Source: Rhodospirillales bacterium (GTDB taxonomy: Bacteria; Pseudomonadota; Alphaproteobacteria; ATCC43930; CGMCC-115725). Taken from it: a DNA stretch of 50,140 nt. Position numbers and translations under genes: made by a program. Location of the stretch: positions 1-50,140 of the forward strand of contig JAQGID010000022.1 of assembly GCA_028291405.1 (NCBI GenBank), given 5' to 3'. Below, in pieces: positions 1-10,200 of the stretch. The notes under the pieces were generated by a model that saw only the letters and a list, made by a program, of their open reading frames with translations, did no database searches and had not been told where the DNA came from. Position 1 is the stretch's first letter, and each line of letters opens with the position of its first letter.

Positions 1-81
1 GCATCCTGGATCGCGGCGCGCGGCGCCGTCGATTACGAGATGGTCGACGGCAGCGATCTCGACATGTGGCCGCCTCGCTGA
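1..81 (+). CDS. 3' end of podophage tail tubular protein A-like gene (partial)
   Basis: Frame 1 is open from the window edge to a TGA at 79-81 and encodes the last 26 residues of a protein, ending DLDMWPPR. Its stop overlaps the ATG of the next gene (TGATG), the coupling used throughout this late operon. A short, acidic, tryptophan-containing end just before the big tail protein fits the tail tubular A/head-tail connector position of T7-like phages. That identity rests on position and a short resemblance only. The rest of the gene lies outside the window. Confidence 0.5.
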   Translation, partial: ASWIAARGAVDYEMVDGSDLDMWPPR

Positions 82-2776
82 TGGGCCTCAAGATCTCGGC
101 CATCCAGACCAGCGGCGGCGCCGGCGAGCTCGCTCCGGACACCTACGGGCGCGTCGATCTTGCGAAGTACCGCGCGGGCTATCGGGTCATGCGCAATTTC
201 TTCACGCGCGTCACCGGCGGCGCCTCCACCCGCCCAGGCACGCAGTTCATCGGCCGCTGCAAGGTCACCAACCTCATCAACCCGCCTCAGCTGATCGATT
301 TCGTCTTCAAGACCGCGCAGGCCTATATCCTCGAATTCGGCCACCTCTATATGCGCGTGATCATGAACCCCGGCACGCCCGGGACGCAGCCGGGCTATGT
401 GCTCGAGCCGTCGATCGCGCTTGCCGGTGTTACGCAGGCCACCCCCGGCGTCTTCAATGTCGTGGCCCACGGCCTCAGCGTTGGGAATCAGATCGTCGTC
501 GCCGGCGCCCTCGGCATGACGGCGATCAACTCGACGACCGGCTTTCAGCTGCTCATCGCCACCGTCGTCGACGCGGATCATTTCACCGCAACCGACCTTG
601 ATGGAAACCCGATCAACACCGCGGCCTATCCGGCTTATACGGGCGGCGGCACCGTGGCGCGGGTCTTCACGCTGGTCACGCCCTATGTCGCGGCCGACGT
701 CGCCCTGGTGAAATACACCCAGGACGCCGACGTGATGACGTTGACGCATCCAAGCTATGCGCCGCAGAGCCTGACGCGCACCCAACACTGGGCATGGACC
801 CTTTCCGCGATCACCTTTGCGGCGTCCGTACAGGCGCCGAGTGGATTGACGCTGACCGGCGGCGCGGCGACGCTCGACTTTTACTACGTGGTCACAGCGC
901 TGGTCGACGCGACGGGCGAGGAAAGTGTTCCGACCGCGGCCGTGATGGTCACGAACGCCGCGCTGAACCAGACGACTGGCGTCAACAATAGCGCCTCCTG
1001 GACCGCGCCGGCGACGGGACCGACCCCGAACCGATACAACATCTATCGCTCTTCGTCGCTGGCGCACGGCTCGGCGGCGCCCACGATCTTCGGCTACATC
1101 GGGCAGAGCACGTCGCTCTCCTTCGTCGATGCCAATTTCGCGCCGGACTTCACCAATACCCCGCCCTCCCACACCAACCCTTTCGCCGGCGGCAACAATC
1201 CCGGCGCGGTCGGCTACTACCAGGGGCGCGAAGTCTACGCCGGCCCGAACGGCAATCCGAATGCCGCTTACACTTCGAAGTCCGGCAATTTCTCGAACAT
1301 GGACGTGTCGTCACCGGCTCGGGACGATGACGCGATCACGGTGGGGCTGACCTCGCAGCGGGTCAACGCGATCAAGCATCTCGTGTCGCTCAACGCGCTG
1401 CTGGCCCTCTCCAGCGACGGCGCTTGGCAAATCTCGGGCGGCTCGCCTGGCACTCCGATCACGCCCAGCAACATCGTCGCCCAGCCGCAAGCCTACAACG
1501 GCTGCAATGACGTCCGGCCGCTGCTGATCAATTACGATGTCCTGCACGTCGCCGCGCGCGGCTCGCACGTGCGCGATCTCGCGTATCAGTTCTACCTCAA
1601 CATCTTCACGGGCGACGACAAGAGCGTCCTATCGAGCCACCTCTTCGACGGTCGGCAGATCGTTCGGTGGTGCTACTCGGACGAGCCGTTCAAGATCGTT
1701 TGGGCCTGCCGCGACGACGGCATCCTGCTGGCTTCACCTTCCTCAAGGAGCAAGACGTTTACGCCTGGTCGAGGCACGACACCAACGGACTATTCAACAG
1801 CACGGCGAGCATCCCGGAGAGCAACGAGGACGCCGTCTATTTCGTGACGACCCGCGTTGTGCCGGGCGTCAATGGCGGCAAGCCGGTGCAATACGTCGAG
1901 CGGATGCACTCGCGGAACATGGGTGCCAACCTTGCGCTCGGCATCCCGTCGAACGTCGAGTTTGCATGGTGCGTCGACTGCGGCCTGCAGTACGGCCCAA
2001 CCGTGATGACCGGTGGTGACCTCTTCCCTGGTGGCGGCGCGACGACGGGCGGGACGCAAGGCGTTCCGTTCACCAGCGATAGCAACGTTTTCACAGCGGG
2101 GATGGTCGGAAACGTCATCCGTGCCAACGGCGGCGCCGCGACGATCACCGCCTACAATAGCCCAACCAGCGTGACGGCGACTATCTGGCCGTGGGCACCC
2201 TTCGCCGCCTTTCCGAACGATCCGACCAAAACGGCGCTGTTCGCAAACCCGGGCAACTGGTCATGCACGACGCCTGTCGGGCAAGTCACCGGACTCGAGC
2301 ATCTCAATGGGCTGACGGTCGCGATCCTCGCGGATGGCAATGTGCAGCCGTCTGCTGTGGTCGTGAATGGCGCGGTCAGCCTGCCGCAGGGCGTGACGGC
2401 ATCGATCATCACCGTCGGCCTGCCCTATCAGTGCCAACTCATGACCATGGCGCTCGACCTCGGCGAGCCGACCGTCCAGGGCAAGTTCAAGAAGGTCACT
2501 GGCCTCAACCTCATCCTGCAGGACTCGCGAGGCCTCAAGATCGGGCCCGTCAAGCTCAATGGCGACACGGCGAACCTCCCGTCCCTCATCGAATTCAAGG
2601 AGCGGTCGAATCAGTCTTACGGACAGCCAGTCCCGCTGCTGACCGGCCTCGAATTCGCCGTTCCCATGCCCTGCTACACGAAAGAGGGTGTCATGCTAAT
2701 CCAGCAGGACAACCCGCTTCCAAGCACCGTGCTGGCGATCGTCCCCTCTCTCACGGTGGGGAACGATCCTGGCTGA
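81..2776 (+). pseudogene. Large podophage tail protein with FCCH-like and FnIII-like domains, split by a one-base frameshift
   Basis: This encodes a structural tail protein of about 898 residues in two frames. The N-terminal part runs from ATG 81 and stays protein-like to about 1733 (its frame closes at 1847). The rest continues in the -1 frame to the stop at 2774-2776. The N-terminus has the RNFFTRVTGGASTRPGTQF stretch typical of podophage tail proteins with this start. Residues about 118-195 resemble the ubiquitin-activating-enzyme FCCH domain found in phage proteins, followed by a fibronectin-III-like stretch (about 250-330). At the break, GILLA in the first frame meets FTFLKEQDVYAW in the second; one extra T in the GCTTC at 1731-1735 would restore one frame. 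I chose ATG 81 over GTG 66 because it overlaps the upstream stop. It could be a real null allele, a sequencing error or, less likely, programmed frameshifting. Confidence 0.75.
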
Positions 2777-3233
2777 GATCCTCATTATCCGCGCTACCGC
2801 GGCGCATCTCGCACACGTCGGGGAGCACATGCGCTCGGCCGATCGCAACGAGGCGCTCGCGATGACGGGCTTGCCAGGGCCGGAGGCGCTGCGCCGATCA
2901 GCCACAGTTTCTCGTGAAACATGGGCCGGTACGGTCGACGGGGTTGCGGCCTGCGTCTTCGGCCTTGGCATGGGTTCAATGCTCGACGACGTCGGGCGCC
3001 CCTGGATGGTGGGAACGCCCTTAGTCGAGCGGCACTCAATGGCCTTCCTGCGCCGCAACCGCCCGATGATCGCCCGCTGGCTCGAGGAGTGCCGAATCCT
3101 CGAAAACTGGGTGGACGCTAGGCATGCGGTGTCGCGGCGCTGGCTGAACTGGCTTGGCTTCCGACTTGATCGACCGGCGCCGCACGGCCCCTGGTCGATG
3201 CCCTTCCACCGCTTCGAGATGCTGGCACCATGA
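2769..3233 (+). CDS. DUF2833 family protein, T7 internal virion protein A-like
   Basis: A protein of about 154 residues resembling the DUF2833 family, which occurs in T7-like phages at the internal virion protein A position. Visible hallmarks are EALRRS near residue 40, a central FGLGMGSMLDDVGRPWMVGT segment, ERHSMAFLRR, the highly typical ENWVDARHAVSRRWLNWLGF, and the terminal PFHRFEM. Homologous-looking sequence (ILIIRATAAHLAHVGEHM) extends upstream of ATG 2829, so I place the start at CTG 2769, overlapping the tail protein stop by 8 bases; ATG 2829 is the conservative alternative. The fold resembles a GNAT-like acetyltransferase, but no enzymatic role is claimed. The stop overlaps the next ATG (ATGA). 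Confidence 0.7.
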   Translation: MAEILIIRATAAHLAHVGEHMRSADRNEALAMTGLPGPEALRRSATVSRETWAGTVDGVAACVFGLGMGSMLDDVGRPWMVGTPLVERHSMAFLRRNRPMIARWLEECRILENWVDARHAVSRRWLNWLGFRLDRPAPHGPWSMPFHRFEMLAP

Positions 3234-3403
3234 GCAAGCGACGCTGGAAGGCTTTGCGCTGGGCGACGAAGAGGGAACGCCGGCGCCTCAATTTCTTCTA
3301 CCAGAAACGCATGGCAGAGCTGGGCGTCAGCCGCCGAGCCGATGTGTGGTGGCCTCAGGCCTGGGGATTTCCGGCTCAATTTTCTAGGTCCGTGGCGTCA
3401 TGA
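3230..3403 (+). CDS. Small basic phage protein, 57 aa
   Basis: A short ORF locked to its neighbours by ATGA overlaps at both ends: its ATG at 3230 overlaps the DUF2833 stop, and its TGA at 3401-3403 overlaps the ATG of the hydroxylase gene. The product begins MSKRRWKALRWATKRERRRL and is very rich in Arg/Lys and Trp, with a tryptophan doublet in the second half. It has no signal peptide or membrane segment. I do not recognise a family. The charge suggests nucleic-acid binding or packaging inside the capsid, which is inference. The double overlap is the main evidence that it is translated. Confidence 0.65.
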   Translation: MSKRRWKALRWATKRERRRLNFFYQKRMAELGVSRRADVWWPQAWGFPAQFSRSVAS

Positions 3404-3966
3404 ACCTTACGCGACTTCCGCTTGATCTCGACATCGCCGCAGCGATCGACGAACTCGACGCGCATCCGGAGCTATGGGATCTGCATCCCGAGCGCGCCGG
3501 CTCCGGATCGCCGCACGAGGGCGTGTCGGATATCTGGCTGCGCTACCGGCCGAAGGCTGAGCTGACCGACGCGCTGCGCTACCGCGAGCCTTTCATCCCG
3601 CGCTTCTATCCCGAATGGCACGCATTGCCGGAGCTGCGGCCGATCGTCTTCACGCTAATGGCTGCTTTCGAGTCTGTGCAGCTCGGCGGCATCCTGATCA
3701 CGCGCATCCCGCCAGGCGGCCAGGTCAAGCCGCACAACGATCGCGGTTCCTGGCACTCCGAATTCTTCAACAGCAAGATCTACGTGCCGCTGCGCGCCAA
3801 CACGCTCTGCACGAACTGGTGCCAGGAAGAAGACGGGCAATACCGAGGCGACACGATGGCCGCCGGCGAGTGCTGGACCTTCAACAACCAGGTCGACCAC
3901 GGCGTCGTGAACAACGGCCCTGAAGAGCGCATCACACTGATCGTCTGCCTGAGGACTGAGCGATGA
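3400..3966 (+). CDS. 2OG-Fe(II) aspartyl/asparaginyl beta-hydroxylase-like protein
   Basis: A 188-residue protein of the aspartyl/asparaginyl beta-hydroxylase type: a cupin-fold dioxygenase that uses 2-oxoglutarate, O2 and Fe(II) to hydroxylate Asp/Asn side chains in proteins. The iron facial triad is visible as H112 and D114 (KPHNDRG) and H167 (QVDHGVV). R177 (PEERITLI) is placed to bind 2-oxoglutarate. Secondary features are GGILITRIPPGG before the first His and GECWTFNN before the distal His. It overlaps its neighbours by 4 bases on both sides, between two internal virion protein genes, so it is expressed with virion proteins. The natural substrate is unknown; a virion or host protein is inferred. 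Family call is strong, role speculative. Confidence 0.8.
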   Translation: MNLTRLPLDLDIAAAIDELDAHPELWDLHPERAGSGSPHEGVSDIWLRYRPKAELTDALRYREPFIPRFYPEWHALPELRPIVFTLMAAFESVQLGGILITRIPPGGQVKPHNDRGSWHSEFFNSKIYVPLRANTLCTNWCQEEDGQYRGDTMAAGECWTFNNQVDHGVVNNGPEERITLIVCLRTER

Positions 3967-4325
3967 GCGAATCGTATAACGGCTTCGGGCTGCTGTCGGG
4001 CGTTTACCAGCTTCCTGAGCCTGACCCGAAGCTGCCGCTCGAAACCGAGATCAAGATCCTCGGTGGCACCTTCGTCAAAAGCACCGTGATCCCAAAGGGC
4101 GGCATCGTGGCTCAACATGCCCACCCCTACGATCACATATCGGTCCTGACGCGCGGCTTCATCCGGGCATGGAAGAACGGCGAGCCGGTCGGCGATTTCA
4201 TCGCGCCGTTCGGGCTGCATATCCCGGCGCACGCGGGGCATTCGTTCCTGGCTCTCGAAGAATCAACGATCCTGTGCGTCCATGACATTGCGACCGCCGA
4301 AGCGACCGAAGTGGAGGGCGGATAA
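3963..4325 (+). CDS. Small cupin-domain protein
   Basis: A 120-residue single-domain cupin. The first cupin motif supplies H52, H54 and H58 (QHAHPYDHISVLTRG), and the second, around IPAHAGHSFLAL, supplies H93, so a metal site is likely. It starts with ATGA overlapping the hydroxylase stop and its own stop overlaps the next ATG (TAATG). Small cupins bind a metal and may be isomerases, dioxygenases or sugar/ligand binders; nothing here tells which. Its tight coupling with a 2OG dioxygenase gene suggests a joint role. It could also be a structural cap or a DNA/host-modifying accessory enzyme. Confidence 0.75.
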   Translation: MSESYNGFGLLSGVYQLPEPDPKLPLETEIKILGGTFVKSTVIPKGGIVAQHAHPYDHISVLTRGFIRAWKNGEPVGDFIAPFGLHIPAHAGHSFLALEESTILCVHDIATAEATEVEGG

Positions 4326-4924
4326 TGCCCTTCTTTTGGGTCGCGGCCGGTGCGGCGGTAATTGGCACCGGCGTCTCGATGTACGGCGCGAGCGTGCAGG
4401 CGGACGCTGCTAACAACCAGGCGCAATATCAGGCGCAAGTCGCGCAGAATAACCAGATCATTGCGAACCGACAGGCAACCGCCGCGACGCAGGCAGGCGA
4501 GATCCAGGCGCAGACCAAGCTCCTGCAGACGGCGGCGATGGAGGGTAAGGTCCGGGCCGCCGCAGCAGCGAACGGGCTGGATCCAAACCAGGGAACGCCG
4601 GTCGACCTCCAGAGCGACACGGCGAAGCTTGGCACGCTGGACGCGCTGACGATCCGAAATAACGCCGCGCGGACAGCCTACGGCTACCAGATCCAGGCGG
4701 GAAATGCGCAGGGGCAACAAGGGCTCGCCCTCGCGGCGGGACAGAACGCCGAGAGCGCCGGCTCACTTAATATGTTCAGCGACTTCCTATCTGGTGCGTC
4801 GAGCGTCTCCTCGAAGTGGTCCAGCTACAAGACCAACATCGCGTCAAACCCTACCGGCAGCGGCATCTCGACCAACAGCGCCGGCGTGTCCACCATCGAC
4901 GAAGCGGGCAATTTCAATGTCTGA
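4325..4924 (+). CDS. Internal virion protein B-like (T7 gp14-like) ejection protein
   Basis: A 199-residue protein with a hydrophobic N-terminal segment (residues about 3-20, FFWVAAGAAVIGTGVSMYG), followed by a long Ala/Gln-rich helical region with a QYQAQVAQNNQIIANR-type pattern, then a low-complexity Ser/Thr/Asn-rich tail. This is the layout of T7 gp14-like internal virion proteins, which are ejected first and form a channel in the outer membrane. The position between the internal virion A-like gene and the SLT-containing core gene matches T7 order. A 16-codon ORF (4917-4967) overlaps its stop and could bridge translation to the next gene. Confidence 0.75.
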   Translation: MPFFWVAAGAAVIGTGVSMYGASVQADAANNQAQYQAQVAQNNQIIANRQATAATQAGEIQAQTKLLQTAAMEGKVRAAAAANGLDPNQGTPVDLQSDTAKLGTLDALTIRNNAARTAYGYQIQAGNAQGQQGLALAAGQNAESAGSLNMFSDFLSGASSVSSKWSSYKTNIASNPTGSGISTNSAGVSTIDEAGNFNV

Positions 4925-4967
4925 CGCTGCTCTGGCGGCAAATCTGATGCTGCGGGCGGGCGTGTAA

Positions 4968-7202
4968 ATGCAGGTCCCCTTCTCCGGCGTCCCGACCGTC
5001 GCGCCTGACGTTGCGCAGCCGAACGGTCCGCAGCAGATCAATGCGACCCCGGCAGACTTCGGCAGTCAGATCGGAGCCGCCGCGAATTCCGCTGGCGCTG
5101 GACTCCAGCAGGATAGCGACACGCTGATGCAGACGGCGCTCAAGCGAGCGCAGCTGACGAACGAGTTGATGGCGAACGACGCCTCGACCGAATACATGAA
5201 GACGGCGTCGGCGAAGTTCGGTCAGTTCTCGCAACTGCAGGGCAAGAACGCTCAGGCCGCCCTGCCGGCCTTCCAGCAGGATCTTCAGGACACCTGGCAG
5301 GCGACCATCAAGACGATGCCGAACCCGGCAGCGGCAGAGATGCTCGATCGCGGGTCGCGGTTCTTCCTCGACCGATTCTATCAGCAGGCCCAGACGCACG
5401 CCGATACGCAGCTGACGCAGTGGTCGCAGAAGTCGTCGCTCGACCGCGCCGACGAGCTGACGAACCAGGCAGCGATCCAGGTGAACACGCCGCAGGTCAT
5501 GGACCGCCTTCTCTCCGCGGGGAAGAACGAAATCGTCCAAATGGCCAAGACGCACGGCTACGACGACGACGCGACCGCCTCGATGACGGCCGGTTATATC
5601 GGGAAGTCCGTCGCCAAGATCGCGGACACTCTCATCGCCAGCGGCGACCCGACACGCGCCAAGCAGGTGCTCGACCAATATCAGGACCAGATGGACGCGG
5701 GTAGCCGCCTCCAGGTCATGACGCGGCTGAAGCCGATCCTGCTCCAGCAGCAGGCAACCGCAGACGCCAACAACAAATATCTCCGCCCCCTGCTCGCCCC
5801 CCAAGCCGAGGGCCAGCCGGTTCCGGTCTCAGTCGATCAGATTGCGAGCGCGATCCATGGCCAGGAATCGGGCGGCAACGCGGCGGCGGCAACCAGTGTC
5901 GACGGCGCGGTTGGCGGGTGGCAGATCAGGCCGGCAACGTTCCAGCAATACGCCAAACCGGGCGAGAGCATTACGAACCCGGCGGACAATGCCGCGGTCG
6001 GGCAGCGGATCGTTGCTGACCTCAACACGAAATTCGGCGGAGATCCAACGCGCGTCGCGGTCGGCTATTTCTCTGGACCCGGCAATGTCGCCCCGCCGGG
6101 CAGCACGACGCCATGGCTGCGCGATACCGTGGACGGCAACGGCAAGTCGGTCTCGTCGTATGTCTCGGACGTGGTCAGCAAACTTCCGGCCGGATCAGTC
6201 CGCGGCGCGGCGCTGATGGACAAGGCGTCGGTCCTTGCGCAGGTCGACCGCGACTATCGCGATAACCCGCAGCTCGGCAACGCCGTGCGCACCTATGTCG
6301 ACCAGCAATTCTCAATCATCAATACCGCGGCCATGGCGCAGGCGGCGCAACAGAAGGCGGCTCAGGAGCAAGCTGCGAACGGCTATGTCTCCAGCATCAT
6401 CAAGGGCCAGACGGACGGCCTCGGAAGCAAGCTTGCCGACGATCCGACCCTGACATCCGAGCAGAAAAAGAGCATTTCCGAGATGCTCGATTCGCATCTG
6501 CGAAGCGGCCTCGGTCACGATGTGCAGACCTACGGGCCCGGCTTTTACCAAGCCTACCAGGCGGTCCATGCCGCCGACGGCGATCCGAACAAACTCACGG
6601 ACCCGAGCGCGCTCTACAAGATGGCAACGCCGCAGCTGGACGTGAATGGCGTCATGCAGCCGCCACAGCTGACAGTGGCCGGCGTCGACAAGTTGACGGC
6701 CGAGATCCAGGGCAAGCGCTCGCCCGAGGGTGAGGCGGAAACCAGGATGCGGGCAGGCGCGCTGGCCTACGCAAAGCACCAGCTCTCGTTCGATGGCGAT
6801 TACGGCTTCATGAAGGATCAGAAGGGCGAAGACGCATTTAACGTCGGCTTCACCCCAGCATTCTATCAGGCCTATGACGCGGGCCGCGCCGCTGGGAAGA
6901 CGCCAGCGCAGCTGCTGAGCAAGGACTCGCCTGACTTCATCGTCGACAAGGTCGCAGCGCCCTATTTGCGGACGCCGGCTCAGCGCCTCGCTGATTTCAA
7001 GACTGCCGCTGCTGCGATGTCGGCGGACGGCGTTCCGGGAGTGCCGAACGGCCCTGATATCGGCACGCCAGAGGGTCTTAAGTCTGCGGTCTTGTCCGGC
7101 AAGATGACGCGAGCCGCTGGCATCGCCGAGGCGCTGAAGCGTGGCTATATCCAGCCGCCGGCAGCGCCGGCCGTGATCCCCACCGTTCCGATGGTGCAGT
7201 AA
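4968..7202 (+). CDS. Internal virion core protein with lytic transglycosylase (SLT) domain
   Basis: A 744-residue protein. Residues about 290-400 form a soluble-lytic-transglycosylase-like domain: the catalytic Glu is E300 in IHGQESGG, followed by GAVGGWQIRPATF and the RVAVGYFSGPGN segment. The rest is long, helical and Ala/Gln-rich, as in T7 gp15/gp16 core proteins that are injected and locally open peptidoglycan while the DNA enters. In T7 the SLT domain sits at the gp16 N-terminus; here it is internal in a gp15-sized protein. The start ATG 4968 follows a short leader ORF directly. The stop overlaps the next ATG (TAATG). Function call is strong; the exact T7 equivalent is not certain. Confidence 0.8.
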   Translation: MQVPFSGVPTVAPDVAQPNGPQQINATPADFGSQIGAAANSAGAGLQQDSDTLMQTALKRAQLTNELMANDASTEYMKTASAKFGQFSQLQGKNAQAALPAFQQDLQDTWQATIKTMPNPAAAEMLDRGSRFFLDRFYQQAQTHADTQLTQWSQKSSLDRADELTNQAAIQVNTPQVMDRLLSAGKNEIVQMAKTHGYDDDATASMTAGYIGKSVAKIADTLIASGDPTRAKQVLDQYQDQMDAGSRLQVMTRLKPILLQQQATADANNKYLRPLLAPQAEGQPVPVSVDQIASAIHGQESGGNAAAATSVDGAVGGWQIRPATFQQYAKPGESITNPADNAAVGQRIVADLNTKFGGDPTRVAVGYFSGPGNVAPPGSTTPWLRDTVDGNGKSVSSYVSDVVSKLPAGSVRGAALMDKASVLAQVDRDYRDNPQLGNAVRTYVDQQFSIINTAAMAQAAQQKAAQEQAANGYVSSIIKGQTDGLGSKLADDPTLTSEQKKSISEMLDSHLRSGLGHDVQTYGPGFYQAYQAVHAADGDPNKLTDPSALYKMATPQLDVNGVMQPPQLTVAGVDKLTAEIQGKRSPEGEAETRMRAGALAYAKHQLSFDGDYGFMKDQKGEDAFNVGFTPAFYQAYDAGRAAGKTPAQLLSKDSPDFIVDKVAAPYLRTPAQRLADFKTAAAAMSADGVPGVPNGPDIGTPEGLKSAVLSGKMTRAAGIAEALKRGYIQPPAAPAVIPTVPMVQ

Positions 7203-10200
7203 TGGCGGCACCGCTTCCGAGCGCCGACGAGTTCTTCGCTCAACCGAAACCGACGGCGGACGAGTTCTTCGCCGAGCCCGCGGCACCGCCTGCGCAGTAC
7301 ATGGGCGGCGCACCGGAATTCAACGGGATGAAGCTCGAGGATTTTCCCGGCTATGATCCGATCGGGCATGTCGCCGGTGCAATGTGGCAGGGCATCAAGG
7401 AGGGGTTTGGGTCAGCCCCTCTCGGTGTGTCACCAGAGACCGAGAAGGCGTTGCGCGACGTCGGAATTTTCAACGACGTCGATAGCGGGCATACCTCCTT
7501 TTTGCGAAGCGTCAACGAGGCGTTCATGCGGCCCGCGGCCGCTGCAGCCGACTCGGTATGGCGCGCCGGCGGTGCAGCGTTCGGCGGCTTCCAGGCTGGC
7601 GTATCTCAGGCTGGTGAGGAGATCGGGCAACCCGAGCTCGGCCGCGACCTCGCTGCCATACCGGAATCGGAATTCGGCAGCCCGCACATGCGAGGCGCGC
7701 CGGAACCGGGCGGCTTGTTCAACCGAGATGCGGCCGTTGCCGACAGGATCGCCGTCCAGACCGAGGCGCGCGACCGGCTAAATCCGAATAGCCTCACTGC
7801 GCTTGCCACCACCGATCGCGCGTGGCGAACCGGAGAGACCGCGGCAGACGTCCCGCCCGGCGCTCCCACCGCCGCCCAGCTTGGCGCGCCAGAAACGCCG
7901 CGCGATCCCGCGTCGCCGCGGGCGCCCGCCGAGACCGCCGACCAGGCGCCGGACATTCACGAAACCGCCCGCTCGCTCGCGCCCGAGGTCTTCAACGGCC
8001 CTGCTGGCTACGACGCCCTATCGCAGCAGCGCGATACGTTTCGGCGCTGGATCGACGATCTGCAGACCAAGCAGCAGGCCGACGCAGAGGCCAACGCCCC
8101 CCATACCGCCGAGATCGCCGACCTGAAATCCCGGATGGACGACGCGACGCCGCGCATGGCGAAGAAGTACCAGGCGCGGCTCGATGAGCTGGAACCGGCG
8201 AACGAGGCGGCGATCGCCGAGGCGACGGCGAACGACTCGCCTGACGTCGCCCGCGTCCGTGCCGAGCTGCAGAAGATCGATTACCGGATGCGCGATCTCG
8301 CGCCGCAAGTGTCGGACGCCTATCGTCGAGCACAGGAACTGCTACCGGAGCCGGAGGCACCCGCCGAGGCGACGCCTGTGGCCGCTGAGACTCCTCCGGC
8401 CGGGCCGGCGGCAGCAGAGGCCGCCCAGACCGAGGCGGCTCCAGTGCCTGCAAATGGGGCCGATTCCCTCAACGTCGAAAACGAGGCGCAAACCGGCGCG
8501 GCGCTTGGCTCGCAGGCCGATTCCCTCGATCCCTCAGTTAGTGGGAAATCCCCACAGACTGACATCGCGGCCGACGTCGCACGGAAGCTGACCGCCGCCG
8601 GGCGTCCCGCCGACGAGGCGCAGGCGGCTGGCGCGCTGGTCGCGGCCCATTATGAGGCGCGAGCGGCGCGCTTCGGCGGCACAAAGGGGACGGCGAGCGA
8701 TCTCTATACCGCCGAGGGACCCGAGATCCGCGCGGGACGCGTGAGGCCGCCGGCGCGGGTGCGCGAACTCGCCCAGTTGGGCGACCCGGTGAAGATCATC
8801 AAGGGCGACGAGATCGCCGCGCCCGAGGCCGATCTGAAGACCCTGCGCGCCGCCGCGCGCCAGTTCTACGACGAGAAGCTAAAAGGGACCTCGGTTCACA
8901 GCGACGCACTCGGTAAGGACGTCGAGTTTCGTGGTAGCCGCAAGGCCTTCAGCGCCAGCGCGAACCCGGACAAGCTGCGGCTGTTCGCCGCCTTGCCCGA
9001 GATCATCGCGAAAGGTGAGTTGGTCGCGAGCGAGGCCCCGCATCTTCCCGAGCTCGAAAAACCGACGAAGGCCTATCACTTCATCCGCGCGAAGGTGCGC
9101 ATCGGCGATGTCGATCGCGACGTCGGCGTTACGATCCGCGAGGATTCGAACGGCAACCTCTATTACAATCATGGCCTTATCGAGGAAGGGCGGTCCACTC
9201 CCAGCGCCCCTCAGGAGACCGCTCGCAAAGCTGGTCCTGTTGGCACCGGGGGCGGGACCGCCCTAGAACAGAAGGTAGTTCCACCGAGTGATGATGTCAA
9301 TCTGACGGTCGGCGAGCCCGGCGGTCGACGGGGTGTCGCACGCGGCAAAATCAAACTCAACGAGGGTCGCAACGTCATCACCCTGATGAAGGATGCCGAC
9401 GCCTCGACCTTCATCCACGAGACCGGGCACCAGTGGCTCGAGGAATTGGTCAGCGACGCTGCCGATGAAAGGGCCCCGGCTGACCTCAAGGCCGACGCCG
9501 CCGCGGTTCGCGACTGGCTCGGGGTTAAGGATGGCGAGGCGATCCCGACGAAAGCGCACGAGCGCTTCGCCCGCGGTTTCGAGAACTACATGATGGAGGG
9601 TCGCGCTCCGTCGCAGCGGCTCGCCTCGGTTTTCGCCAAGTTCAAGGTTTGGCTGACGAAGATCTACCAGACGGCGGCAAAGCTGCGTTCGCCGATCAGC
9701 GACGATATCCGCGGTGTCTTCGACCGGATGATTTCGACGCCCGAAGAGCGTACAGTCATTGCGCCGGAACGGGCGGCCGATAGCCTTGTTGACCGGCATA
9801 ACGCCCTCGCCGAGACGACCCCGCCGGAACAGGCTCGCGACGTCGCCGAAGTGGTGCGTGAAGAGACCGACGACCAACTCGATGCGAAAAGCCCGGAGGT
9901 GCTGGATGAGCTTGGTGGACGAACTGAAGGCGGAGCACCAGGCAGCGAGGGACCGGGTCCAAAAGCTGACGGTGATTGGCCTGCGGCCGGACCTGACGCC
10001 CGAGAAGCGAGCAGCGGTGCGGGACGCGGAGGAGTCGACGAGGGCGGAGGTAAAGCTCCGGCGGAAGGCACTGGATCGCGCGATGCAGCAGGAGAGCCCG
10101 ACGACGTCTCCGGATCCGGGGCTGCCTCCCGGCGTTCCACCGAATCCGGTGTAGAGGACAAAGCCGGAAATATCCGGCTCGAAAACATCAACATGATCGA

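Noticed and set aside
33-1172. Long minus-strand reading frame opposite the tail protein gene
   Set aside because: It is antisense to a clear phage gene, Arg/Asp-rich as GC-rich shadows are, and has no recognisable motif.
1725-1740. Programmed -1 frameshift in the tail protein
   Set aside because: The -1 direction would fit, but there is no X-XXY-YYZ slippery heptamer and no clear downstream stem; a lost base is simpler.
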